Positions 1 to 6,522 of a DNA stretch of 11,137 nt are shown piece by piece. The notes beneath the pieces were generated by a model. That model saw only the letters and a list, made by a program, of their open reading frames with translations, searched no databases and was not told the DNA's origin. The stretch spans positions 1 to 11,137 of the forward strand of contig JANNFN010000154.1 of the NCBI GenBank assembly GCA_031379885.1, in the 5' to 3' direction. Positions within the stretch are counted from its first letter, which is position 1; each line of letters opens with the position of its first letter. This stretch comes from Methylotenera_A sp031379885. Lineage in GTDB: Bacteria > Pseudomonadota > Gammaproteobacteria > Burkholderiales > Methylophilaceae. A program made the translations under genes and the position numbers.

Positions 1-1
1 A

Positions 2-1018
2 TTAGATTGAATGAATGCCAAGCTTAGTGAACAATTTTTTATCAGTTTCAGCTTCTGGGTTGCCTGTAGTAAGTAGTTTTTCACCATAAAAAATAGAGTT
101 TGCCCCTGCAATAAAACATAAAGCTTGAATGCTTTCAGACATGCTTTGTCGACCAGCTGACAAGCGCACAAAGCTTTGTGGCATAGTGATACGCGCCGCG
201 GCAATGGTGCGCACAAACTCAATTTGGTCTAACTCTTCCACACCATGAAGTGGTGTGCCTTCAACCTGTGTAAGCAAATTAATCGGCACACTTTCTGGCG
301 GACGTTCCATATTGGCCAACTGCGCCAACAAACCCGCGCGCTGATTACGCGATTCGCCCATGCCAATAATGCCGCCGCAGCACACGTTAATATCGGCGCT
401 ACGCACGCGGTCTAAAGTTTCCAGCCTATCTTGATAAGTACGCGTTGTAATCACATCGCCATAAAACTCAGGCGCAGTATCTAAATTATGATTGTAATAA
501 TCCAGCCCCGCGTCTTTTAGTTGTTCTGCTTGGCCCTCTTTTAACATGCCCAAAGTGGCGCAGGTTTCTAAGCCCATGGCTTTTACTTCGGCGATCATTT
601 TAAGCACAGGTTCTAAATCGCGTTGCTTTGGGCCGCGCCATGCAGCGCCCATACAAAAACGGCTGGCGCCATTATCTTTGGCCTCTTGTGCAGCTTTTAC
701 CACTTCATCCAGCGCCATCAGCGGCTCATCTTCTACATCAGTGTGATAGCGCGCAGCTTGCGGGCAATAGCCGCAATCTTCGCTACAACCACCTGTTTTT
801 ATAGATAAAAGTGTGCTTACTTGCACCGCATTTGGATCAAAGTTTTCACGGTGCACAGTTTGTGCGCGGTGTATTAAATCGCTAAATGGCAGTTTGAATA
901 AAGTTACAATTTCATCCACGCCCCACCTATTCACAGTGTTAATTTCAGTTTTACAGCCGCGAAGTGAATCTGTGTTTATAATGGACTCTTGCTTCGCTTT
1001 TTCTGTTGTTTCTAGCAT
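2..1018 (-). CDS. bioB: Biotin synthase BioB (radical SAM enzyme)
   Basis: Inserts sulfur into dethiobiotin to make biotin, the last step of biotin synthesis, in the cytoplasm. The radical-SAM motif CxxxCxxC is at C78, C82 and C85 (SEDCGYCPQ). All four [2Fe-2S] ligands known from E. coli BioB are present with a constant offset of 25 residues: C122 (RFCMGAAW), C153 (ETCATLG), C213 (NVCCGG) and R285 (VRLSAGR). YNHNLDT and ANSIFYG are also intact. The protein is 338 aa against 346 in E. coli, with about 25 extra residues at the N-terminus and a shorter C-terminus. I chose the ATG at 1018 because AAGGTG lies just upstream; the open frame continues to 1087, but that part looks like leader. It ends with TAA at 2-4, so the gene is complete. 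It diverges from comF. Identification is very safe; the exact start slightly less so. Confidence 0.97.
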   Translation of the reverse strand: MLETTEKAKQESIINTDSLRGCKTEINTVNRWGVDEIVTLFKLPFSDLIHRAQTVHRENFDPNAVQVSTLLSIKTGGCSEDCGYCPQAARYHTDVEDEPLMALDEVVKAAQEAKDNGASRFCMGAAWRGPKQRDLEPVLKMIAEVKAMGLETCATLGMLKEGQAEQLKDAGLDYYNHNLDTAPEFYGDVITTRTYQDRLETLDRVRSADINVCCGGIIGMGESRNQRAGLLAQLANMERPPESVPINLLTQVEGTPLHGVEELDQIEFVRTIAAARITMPQSFVRLSAGRQSMSESIQALCFIAGANSIFYGEKLLTTGNPEAETDKKLFTKLGIHSI

Positions 1019-1054
1019 GGCGCACCTTATGTAAGTACTTAATTGAATTAGCAA

Positions 1055-1060
1055 ATTATA
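1055..1060 (-). promoter_or_regulatory. Probable -10 box of the bioB promoter
   Basis: The minus strand reads TATAAT here, 37 bases before the bioB ATG. A weak -35 candidate, TTGCAT, lies 18 bases further upstream at 1084-1079, so the promoter would overlap the comF start codon. The box is a perfect match, but the region is AT-rich and the -35 is poor. No BirA-type operator is recognisable. Confidence 0.4.
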
Positions 1061-1075
1061 AACTGTAAAGCAAAT

Positions 1076-1804
1076 ATGATGCAACAACTAAACAACTGGT
1101 TAAAAAATAATCATTTGTTAAATATTAGCAAATTAGCACATGTTTTTTTAAAGCAAAATTGTCTTTTATGTGCATCGCCAGCAGGCAATACCCATGCGGT
1201 CTGCAGGGCATGCTTAAATGATCTACCATGGCATCCTAAAACATCTTGTCCGCAATGTGGCTTGGCGTCGGATGGCAACCTGTGCGGCAGCTGCATCAGC
1301 TCGCAGCCAGATTTTGACGCAACTCATGCTGTATTTTTGTATAGCTTCCCCATAGATGCGATGATGCAACGCTACAAATACGGCAATATGCTTTCGCTTT
1401 ATTCATTTTTTGGGCAGATGTTAAGCGAAAAAGTTGACTTGAACACGATTGATTTAATCATTCCTATGCCCATGCACCCCGCGCGTATCAAGGAACGTGG
1501 CTTTAACCAAGCGCATGAAATCGCAAAAGTTTTAACCAAAAATCAAACAGAAAAGTTAGATTTTAAATCTGCAGAGCGCATCAAACTAACCCCGCCGCAG
1601 GCCAGTTTGCCGCTGAAAGCACGCGTTAAAAATATCAAAGGCGCGTTTAAAGTAACTGGTGATTTAAGAGGAAAGCGTATCGCGATTGTAGATGATGTGA
1701 TGACCACAGGCGCGAGTCTAAACGAACTCGCAATAACCTTGAAAGAAGCGGGTGCTAGCCATGTAGAATGCTGGGTAATTGCTAGAACCTTACCGCATAA
1801 ATAA
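1076..1804 (+). CDS. comF: ComF family protein (phosphoribosyltransferase fold)
   Basis: Member of the ComF/GntX family, cytoplasmic proteins linked to DNA uptake in competent bacteria; the biochemical activity is not settled. The N-terminal part has four cysteine pairs that could bind zinc: C29/C32, C43/C46, C58/C61 and C70/C73. The ERGFNQA motif (residues 140-146) and the PRPP-binding loop IVDDVMTTGAS (204-214) mark the type I phosphoribosyltransferase fold. Length (242 aa) is usual for the family. Two consecutive ATGs (1076, 1079) could both start it, and no clear ribosome binding site precedes them. It sits beside a biotin gene, as gntX sits beside bioH in E. coli, and is followed by trmL after one base, so the two probably form an operon. 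Confidence 0.93.
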   Translation: MMQQLNNWLKNNHLLNISKLAHVFLKQNCLLCASPAGNTHAVCRACLNDLPWHPKTSCPQCGLASDGNLCGSCISSQPDFDATHAVFLYSFPIDAMMQRYKYGNMLSLYSFFGQMLSEKVDLNTIDLIIPMPMHPARIKERGFNQAHEIAKVLTKNQTEKLDFKSAERIKLTPPQASLPLKARVKNIKGAFKVTGDLRGKRIAIVDDVMTTGASLNELAITLKEAGASHVECWVIARTLPHK

Positions 1805-1805
1805 T

Positions 1806-2270
1806 ATGTTCCATATAGCACTTTTTGAACCAGAAATTCCGCCCAACACCGGCAATATCATTCGCCTGTGTGCCAATACTGGTGCGGCTTTGCATTTAAT
1901 TGAGCCGCTTGGATTCAAGCTGGAAGATAAGCAACTAAAACGCGCAGGTTTGGATTATCACGAATACACAAATTTAAATATTCACAAAAATTGGGCAGAT
2001 TTTAAGTTGGTGATGACGGGCAAGCGCATGTTTGCAATAACTACCAAAGGTAGCCAAAACTATGCAAACGTACAATTTAAAACTGGCGATGTATTTGTGT
2101 TTGGCTCAGAAACACGCGGTTTGCCAGAAGAAATACGTAGTGAATTTGCAGCCGAACATAGACTTCGCCTGCCAATGTTAGCTAATAGCCGTAGTTTGAA
2201 TTTATCGAACAGTGCCGCCGTGTTGTTGTACGAGGCTTGGCGGCAGAATGATTTTGGCGGTCACGTATAA
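1806..2270 (+). CDS. trmL: tRNA (cytidine/uridine-2'-O-)-methyltransferase TrmL
   Basis: SPOUT-class methyltransferase. TrmL 2'-O-methylates the wobble nucleotide (position 34) of certain tRNA-Leu species using S-adenosylmethionine, acting as a dimer. All three SPOUT motifs are visible: NTGNIIRLCANTGA (residues 14-27), FGSETRGLP (99-107) and LPMLANSRSLNLSNSAA (122-138), which forms the knot that binds SAM. The protein is 154 aa, close to the 157 of E. coli. I chose the ATG at 1806 because MFHIALFEPEIPPNTGN matches the family N-terminus; the frame opens earlier, at 1779, but only inside comF. It starts one base after the comF stop with no good ribosome binding site, which suggests translational coupling. 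It ends one base before the convergent cupredoxin gene. Confidence 0.95.
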   Translation: MFHIALFEPEIPPNTGNIIRLCANTGAALHLIEPLGFKLEDKQLKRAGLDYHEYTNLNIHKNWADFKLVMTGKRMFAITTKGSQNYANVQFKTGDVFVFGSETRGLPEEIRSEFAAEHRLRLPMLANSRSLNLSNSAAVLLYEAWRQNDFGGHV

Positions 2271-2271
2271 A

Positions 2272-2652
2272 TTAGCTCACAATCACTACACCATTCATTT
2301 CTTCGTGCCCTGACCCGCAGAATATATCGCAATAAAATGTGAAACTACCCGTTTTATCGGGTGTAAACGGTAATCTAGTTTTAATGTTGGGGATAATATC
2401 GATCCGCAGTTTAAAATCGGGCAAATTAAAGCCCATAACAACGTCTTGTGAGACGAATTCTAATATCACTGGTTCGTCTTTTTTTAAATGAATTTCACTA
2501 GTCGAATATTCAAATTTCTTGGCAGTCACAGAAATCACTTTTGTCTCTGATTTTTTTACCTCTGGTTTTGTTGAAGCATAGCTACAAGCCGCCCCAAAAC
2601 CAAGAATGGTGGTGCTAATGAGAAATTGTCGACGCCGCAGAATCATTTTCAT
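2272..2652 (-). CDS. Exported CuA-like cupredoxin (COX2-type domain)
   Basis: Small exported cupredoxin of 126 aa resembling the soluble CuA domain of cytochrome oxidase subunit II. The N-terminus (RRRQFLIS, residues 6-13) has a twin-arginine RRxFL pattern followed by a hydrophobic stretch and GAAC; C23 might be a lipid-modified cysteine, but the lipobox is poor. The copper motif C108-x3-C112-x3-H116-x2-M119 (YCDIFCGSGHEEM) is intact. The position of the remaining CuA ligand, normally His, is Met73 (DVVMGFNLP); its 35-residue distance to C108 equals that in bovine COX2. Probably an electron carrier or copper-binding protein in the periplasm; the real role is unknown. The ATG at 2652 follows AAAGG and lies one base after the metallophosphoesterase stop, so the two are one operon. 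The C-terminus at GVVIVS is typical of the domain. Confidence 0.85.
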   Translation of the reverse strand: MKMILRRRQFLISTTILGFGAACSYASTKPEVKKSETKVISVTAKKFEYSTSEIHLKKDEPVILEFVSQDVVMGFNLPDFKLRIDIIPNIKTRLPFTPDKTGSFTFYCDIFCGSGHEEMNGVVIVS

Positions 2653-2653
2653 A

Positions 2654-3583
2654 TTAAGCCTTTGCTGCCGGTAAACCTTGTACATTAAACTCATTAATCT
2701 CAAATTTATTTTTCTGCAATTCCACATCCACCTCTCTAAAACCTAAGCCTCGATTGGGCTGCGTGGCATCCCACGGCACTGGCGCGCGCTTGGGTTGCGA
2801 GCCCGGCGCAGGTAGCGGGAAAATGAGCGACTTAGCCGAGTGATGCGCAATATGGCCTGTCATGTGATGATTTTCTTGGTGAATATGCCCATAAAACACG
2901 GTGACATTGCTATGCGCCATGAGCAAATCAATCGCTTTTTGTCCGTCACGTGTGGCCCAATCCCACTGCGGGTATAAATCAAACAATGGCCGATGTGTAA
3001 ACACCACAATTTTTGCATCTGTAGCTTGCTTGCTTAAATCTTCTGCCAGCCAAGCCAGTTGCCCACTACCAATACTTGCTGTGGGGTCGGACACGTTGTC
3101 TAAGACAATAAAATGCACGCCTTTGTGATTAAAATTGTAATGCATGTCACCAAAAAATTCGTGGTAAGCTGCGCCGTGATCAAGGGCAGCATCGTGCTCA
3201 CCCGGCATAAAACGCACACTTTTCACTTTTAGATCAGATACAATTTCTTTGAATTCTGCTAATCTTTTTCGGCGCTCTTGCGGGTCATCTGTGGTATGTG
3301 TCAAGTCGCCCGTAAACACAATAAAATCGGGCTGTTGAGCCAAACTATTCACAGTCGCCACCGCATTTTTTAAGGTATTTTTTGCATCAGGATTAGGCGC
3401 GCCTTCAAACCCCCAATGCGTGTCAGAAAGTTGTACAAAATAGAAATCTTCAGCCGCCGCTTCTAACTTGCCTGCCGCAGTGACGCAACTAGTTATGCCT
3501 GCTCCAAACAGGCCTGAAGCAAACACCACGCCGCCCAATCCAGATAGCTTCATAAAATCACGCCTATTAACTAAATCTTTCAT
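2654..3583 (-). CDS. Tat-exported metallophosphoesterase
   Basis: Calcineurin-like two-metal phosphoesterase, 309 aa, probably periplasmic. A Tat signal (NRRDFMKLSG, residues 6-15) precedes a hydrophobic segment up to about residue 32, so the enzyme would be exported folded with its metals. The metal motifs are in order: D54-x-H56 (SDTHWG), G92-D93 (TGDLTH), GEHD (128-131), H197 (FTHRP) and GHIH (232-235). The third motif is GNHD or GNHE in most relatives; here Glu replaces the metal-binding Asn. The substrate cannot be told; Icc/CpdA-like or lipid-type phosphodiesterase activity is possible. The ATG at 3583 has GGAG and AAGGG just upstream and places the RR motif at the N-terminus; the frame extends to 3658, but that would spoil the signal. 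It leads the operon with the cupredoxin and diverges from the ECF sigma gene. Confidence 0.88.
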   Translation of the reverse strand: MKDLVNRRDFMKLSGLGGVVFASGLFGAGITSCVTAAGKLEAAAEDFYFVQLSDTHWGFEGAPNPDAKNTLKNAVATVNSLAQQPDFIVFTGDLTHTTDDPQERRKRLAEFKEIVSDLKVKSVRFMPGEHDAALDHGAAYHEFFGDMHYNFNHKGVHFIVLDNVSDPTASIGSGQLAWLAEDLSKQATDAKIVVFTHRPLFDLYPQWDWATRDGQKAIDLLMAHSNVTVFYGHIHQENHHMTGHIAHHSAKSLIFPLPAPGSQPKRAPVPWDATQPNRGLGFREVDVELQKNKFEINEFNVQGLPAAKA

Positions 3584-3627
3584 ACCCTTCTCCGTTTGTC
3601 GTGCAGTCAGATGACCGTTAATATGCA

Positions 3628-3655
3628 ATACTAGAACCAAATCACTTTTATTCCC
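3628..3655 (-). promoter_or_regulatory. Putative ECF-type promoter of the metallophosphoesterase operon
   Basis: On the minus strand: GGGAATAAA (3655-3647), 15 bases, then GTAT (3631-3628). The same two elements at the same spacing occur facing the other way upstream of the sigma factor. The GGAA-type -35 and short GT-type -10 at this distance resemble ECF sigma promoters in general. The leader would be roughly 40 bases long, with a good ribosome binding site before 3583. Confidence 0.6.
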
Positions 3656-3672
3656 CAAAAAAATAAAATATC

Positions 3673-3700
3673 GGGAATAAATAGTGTGAGCAATTGGTAT
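3673..3700 (+). promoter_or_regulatory. Putative autoregulated promoter of the ECF sigma operon
   Basis: GGGAATAAA (3673-3681), 15 bases, then GTAT (3697-3700), identical in both elements and in spacing to the divergent copy at 3655-3628. The -35-like boxes lie back to back, 17 AT-rich bases apart. The expected transcription start would be about 20 bases before the sigma ATG. Autoregulation is typical of ECF sigma factors; here it is inferred from the shared motif alone. Confidence 0.6.
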
Positions 3701-3725
3701 GAGCTAATGAAACTTAGAAACATGC

Positions 3726-4250
3726 ATGATTGATTCGACAAAAACACAACGCTTTCAGGCGATCGTAATGCCGCATATCAACTCGGCATTTAATTTGGCG
3801 CGCTGGTTAACGCACGAGCACGCGGACGCAGAAGATATTGTGCAAGAAGCCTATTTACGTGCTTTTAAGTTTTTTGATGGCTTTCATGGTGAAGATGGTC
3901 GTGTTTGGCTGCTGAGCATAGTGCGTAATACTTTTTATACGTGGTATCAACAAAACAAGGCGCAGCGCGAAAACTCGCCTTTTGAAGAGGAATTGCATCA
4001 AACAGAGACTGACGCTGAAAATCCAGAACGTATTTTGTTACAAAAAGACAGTCAGCGCCTTTTAAATCTTGCGCTGCGTGAATTGCCGATTGAGTTTCGA
4101 GAAGTGATGGTAATGCGCGAATTAGAAGAATTATCGTATAAACAAATTGCCGAAATTGTGCTAATTCCAATAGGCACCGTGATGTCGCGACTTGGGCGTG
4201 GCCGCAAACAATTGGCGGTAATTCTAGCAAAAAATGGAGCTGCAAAATGA
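3726..4250 (+). CDS. ECF-family RNA polymerase sigma factor
   Basis: Alternative sigma factor of the extracytoplasmic function type, 174 aa, with only regions 2 and 4. Region 2 spans about residues 10-77, including DAEDIVQEAYLRAF (34-47) for core binding and VWLLSIVRNTFYTWY (60-74) for -10 recognition. An acidic linker follows (about 80-105). Region 4 spans about 110-166, with LPIEFREVMVMRELE and the helix-turn-helix YKQIAEIVLIPIGTVMSRL, which reads the -35. The ATG at 3726 lacks a clear ribosome binding site; an internal ATG at 3768 would cut into region 2 and is less likely. The stop overlaps the start of the next gene (ATGA), and that product is a zf-HC2 anti-sigma factor, the usual partner. 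The specific ECF group cannot be assigned by eye. Confidence 0.93.
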   Translation: MIDSTKTQRFQAIVMPHINSAFNLARWLTHEHADAEDIVQEAYLRAFKFFDGFHGEDGRVWLLSIVRNTFYTWYQQNKAQRENSPFEEELHQTETDAENPERILLQKDSQRLLNLALRELPIEFREVMVMRELEELSYKQIAEIVLIPIGTVMSRLGRGRKQLAVILAKNGAAK

Positions 4251-5026
4251 ACCATCAGCAAGCACTGGATTTGTTGCCCGCTTATGTTGATAAAGAACTG
4301 AGTTTATCGGAAAACGTGGATTTTGAAGCCCATTTAAACGATTGTACCGACTGCCAGCAGGTATATGACGAGCAGCTTAACATCAGCAATTCAATCAAAC
4401 AAAATGCACTCTACTTTAATGCTGCACCGCAATTTCAGCAACACGTAATAGAGACTCTAACAACAGAATCAAAACCAAAAAATTTCAGCAATTTTTGGTC
4501 TTTTAATTGGATCAATGACTGGGGCAGCAAAGGCACTTTAACGGCTTCGTTAGCCTTGCTGGTGTTGAGTAGCAGCTTACTTCTGGCATTGCCAACGACA
4601 CAAGAAAAACTGACCGAAGCGCTGATAGACAACCACGTCCGCTCACTGCAAGTAGATCACTTGTCTGACGTAATCTCGACCGATAAACACACGGTAAAAC
4701 CTTGGTTTCTCGGCAAAATAGATTTTGCTCCGCCTGTTATTGATTTAGCTGCAGCGGGCTACACTTTAGATGGCGGTCGACTGGACTATGTTGATAAAAG
4801 AAACGTTGCAGTTATTATTTATCATCACGACAAACACCCGATTAACCTTTATGTTTGGCCAAATAGCGAGGCTGAAACTGAGGTAAAAAGTGCGAGCAAA
4901 AATGGCTATCACTTGGCGTATTGGCGTGGCGGTGGGATGAGCTATTGGGCAATTTCAGATTTAGAAAGTGCAAAGTTAGTTGATTTTGCAAATGCCTTAA
5001 AAGCTGAAGCGTTAAGCAACCACTAA
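4247..5026 (+). CDS. Membrane-bound zf-HC2 anti-sigma factor
   Basis: Likely holds the preceding ECF sigma factor inactive at the inner membrane until a signal is sensed. The cytoplasmic N-terminus has the zinc anti-sigma motif H29-x3-C33-x2-C36 (AHLNDCTDC). One membrane segment lies at about residues 98-116 (SLALLVLSSSLLLALP). The remaining 140 or so residues would be periplasmic and presumably sense the signal. This part has no cysteine but is rich in Trp, Tyr and His (YHHDKHPINLYVWP at 192-205, YHLAYWRGGGMSYW at 221-234). It starts within the sigma stop codon (ATGA, 4-base overlap), consistent with coupled production in fixed ratio. It ends 12 bases before the convergent gpsA gene; I see no convincing terminator between them. 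The role follows from the zf-HC2 motif plus context; the ligand is unknown. Confidence 0.9.
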   Translation: MNHQQALDLLPAYVDKELSLSENVDFEAHLNDCTDCQQVYDEQLNISNSIKQNALYFNAAPQFQQHVIETLTTESKPKNFSNFWSFNWINDWGSKGTLTASLALLVLSSSLLLALPTTQEKLTEALIDNHVRSLQVDHLSDVISTDKHTVKPWFLGKIDFAPPVIDLAAAGYTLDGGRLDYVDKRNVAVIIYHHDKHPINLYVWPNSEAETEVKSASKNGYHLAYWRGGGMSYWAISDLESAKLVDFANALKAEALSNH

Positions 5027-5038
5027 GCTAAATTAAGT

Positions 5039-6031
5039 TTAAATTGCTTCTGCTTTTTGTTCGCGCCCAAGCAAATCCATCACCGCATCTCTTGCAGATT
5101 TTCCATGTGTAAGAGCTTGATTCACCTCATACGTAATTGGCATATCAATTTTCATACTATCTGCGCGACGAATCACCTCCCGCGCGGTATTCACACCTTC
5201 GGCCACGTGACCTAAGCCTTTTAACACATCCTCCAGTGCCTTACCGTTGGCCAGTTGCAGGCCAACTTCTCGGTTTCTAGAATATTGCCCCGTACAGGTT
5301 AAAATCAAATCGCCTGCACCCGCCAAGCCCATAAAAGTTTCAGTTTTTGCACCCAACGCAACGCCAAACCTTGTGATTTCTGCCAAGCCACGCGTAATCA
5401 TGGCAGCACGTGCATTGTTGCCAAAGCCCATACCATCACTAATGCCCGCTGCAATCGCCATCACATTCTTAAGCGCGCCACCAACAGAAACGCCAATCAC
5501 ATCCGTACTGTTATAAACACGACAATTATTACCATGGATTAAGTTGGCTGCTTCTAGCGCAAAATCTGCATTATTCGCGGCCAATGTCACAGCAGTTGGC
5601 AAGCCACGTACCAGTTCTGCCGCGAAACTTGGGCCTGAAAGTGCACCCCAATGTTGCTTATTTCCAAGTTCTTCAAGTGCAACTTCATGCGGCAGTTTGG
5701 CTGATTGCGGCTCAAGGCCTTTGTGCGCCCAGATAACAGGTTGAGTAGAGCCTAGCTTTTTTAGTGCTTTTAAAATATCGCGAAATCCTGCTGTTGGCAC
5801 GACCGATAAAATTAAATCAGCACCTTGAATCGCAGCACCCAAATTATCTTCCACTTGCAGGCGCTCGTTAAATGGGAAATCACCTAAATACATTGGGTTG
5901 GCGCGCGCCTTGCGCATGCCAGAAACATGCCCAGCGTTACGCGCCCATAAGCTAACTGTGTGCTGCTGGCTAATATGGATGGCCAGCGCTGTACCCCACG
6001 CACCTGCCCCAAGCACGGCAATTTTAGCCAT
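5039..6031 (-). CDS. gpsA: Glycerol-3-phosphate dehydrogenase [NAD(P)+]
   Basis: Cytoplasmic enzyme reducing dihydroxyacetone phosphate to sn-glycerol-3-phosphate, the backbone of phospholipids. The N-terminal Rossmann motif is GAGAWG (residues 8-13). The family signature includes GALKNV (185-190) with the catalytic Lys188, then GISDGMGFGNNARAA (196-210) and AGAGDLILTCTG (237-248) with SRNREVG (251-257). The protein is 330 aa against 339 in E. coli. I chose the ATG at 6031, which directly precedes the Rossmann strand AKIAVLGAG; it overlaps the stop of the SH3 gene by one base (TAATG), which suggests translational coupling. Last gene of the yibN-grxC-secB-SH3-gpsA cluster, convergent with the anti-sigma gene. 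Confidence 0.97.
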   Translation of the reverse strand: MAKIAVLGAGAWGTALAIHISQQHTVSLWARNAGHVSGMRKARANPMYLGDFPFNERLQVEDNLGAAIQGADLILSVVPTAGFRDILKALKKLGSTQPVIWAHKGLEPQSAKLPHEVALEELGNKQHWGALSGPSFAAELVRGLPTAVTLAANNADFALEAANLIHGNNCRVYNSTDVIGVSVGGALKNVMAIAAGISDGMGFGNNARAAMITRGLAEITRFGVALGAKTETFMGLAGAGDLILTCTGQYSRNREVGLQLANGKALEDVLKGLGHVAEGVNTAREVIRRADSMKIDMPITYEVNQALTHGKSARDAVMDLLGREQKAEAI

Positions 6032-6522
6032 TAATTTAAACCCCAAACACTGCTAGCTTGCACAAAGCCAATAACACCATCGCGATGCTTAACCTTTACC
6101 CAACCGTTTTTAATACTAGGGGAAACCAGTTCCAGCACCACATCTTTTTCTACCGTCGCAACTAAGGCAGAACTGGCATCTTCGGCAAATTTAATGTCAG
6201 TTTTCGTGGTAACCAACACCGTGCGTTTACTATTTAACAATTTACTTTCTATCCAGCTTAAGGCGCCCAACTGATCTCTCACTTTTGTCCAATCACCCAA
6301 ACTCACAATAATTTCAACTGGGTAGCCGCCGCCTAAAATATATAACTTGCTGGCTTCTTTAGATGGCGCATCGTACAAAACCGCCTTAGCAGGCGTCACT
6401 GAGCGAAACTCTAAAGCAAAAGTAGAACAAGAAAAAACCAAACTCAAGGTTAATATTAAAACCTTTGCCAAGCCTAATGTTTGCAAATGCTTAAAAAGTC
6501 TAATTTGGTTTAACGCCTGCAT
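6031..6522 (-). CDS. Exported SH3-domain protein of unknown role
   Basis: 163 aa. The N-terminus has a basic start (R8, K11, K20), a hydrophobic core (VLILTLSLVF, 21-30) and a likely signal-peptidase site after STFA (residue 36). The rest looks like two bacterial SH3-type modules, about 38-98 (with WTKVRDQLGALSWI, 78-91) and 102-160 (with GWVKVKHRDGVIGFV, 140-154). Such domains usually bind peptidoglycan or peptides in the envelope. The ATG at 6522 lies inside secB, overlapping its end by 23 bases, and has no good ribosome binding site; a TTG further in is a possible alternative. The stop overlaps the gpsA start. This gene is absent from the equivalent E. coli cluster. The domain assignment is fairly sure, the function is not. 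Confidence 0.8.
   Translation of the reverse strand: MQALNQIRLFKHLQTLGLAKVLILTLSLVFSCSTFALEFRSVTPAKAVLYDAPSKEASKLYILGGGYPVEIIVSLGDWTKVRDQLGALSWIESKLLNSKRTVLVTTKTDIKFAEDASSALVATVEKDVVLELVSPSIKNGWVKVKHRDGVIGFVQASSVWGLN

Noticed and set aside
3865..4245. 126-residue open frame antisense to the ECF sigma gene
   Set aside because: It lies wholly opposite a convincing sigma factor gene, has no recognisable domain, and its composition is what a reversed coding frame would give.
5006..5050. Possible hairpin (AAGCAA ... TTGCTT) between the anti-sigma gene and gpsA
   Set aside because: The arms are only six bases, the loop is about 24 bases, and there is no proper U-tract, so a terminator is not supported.
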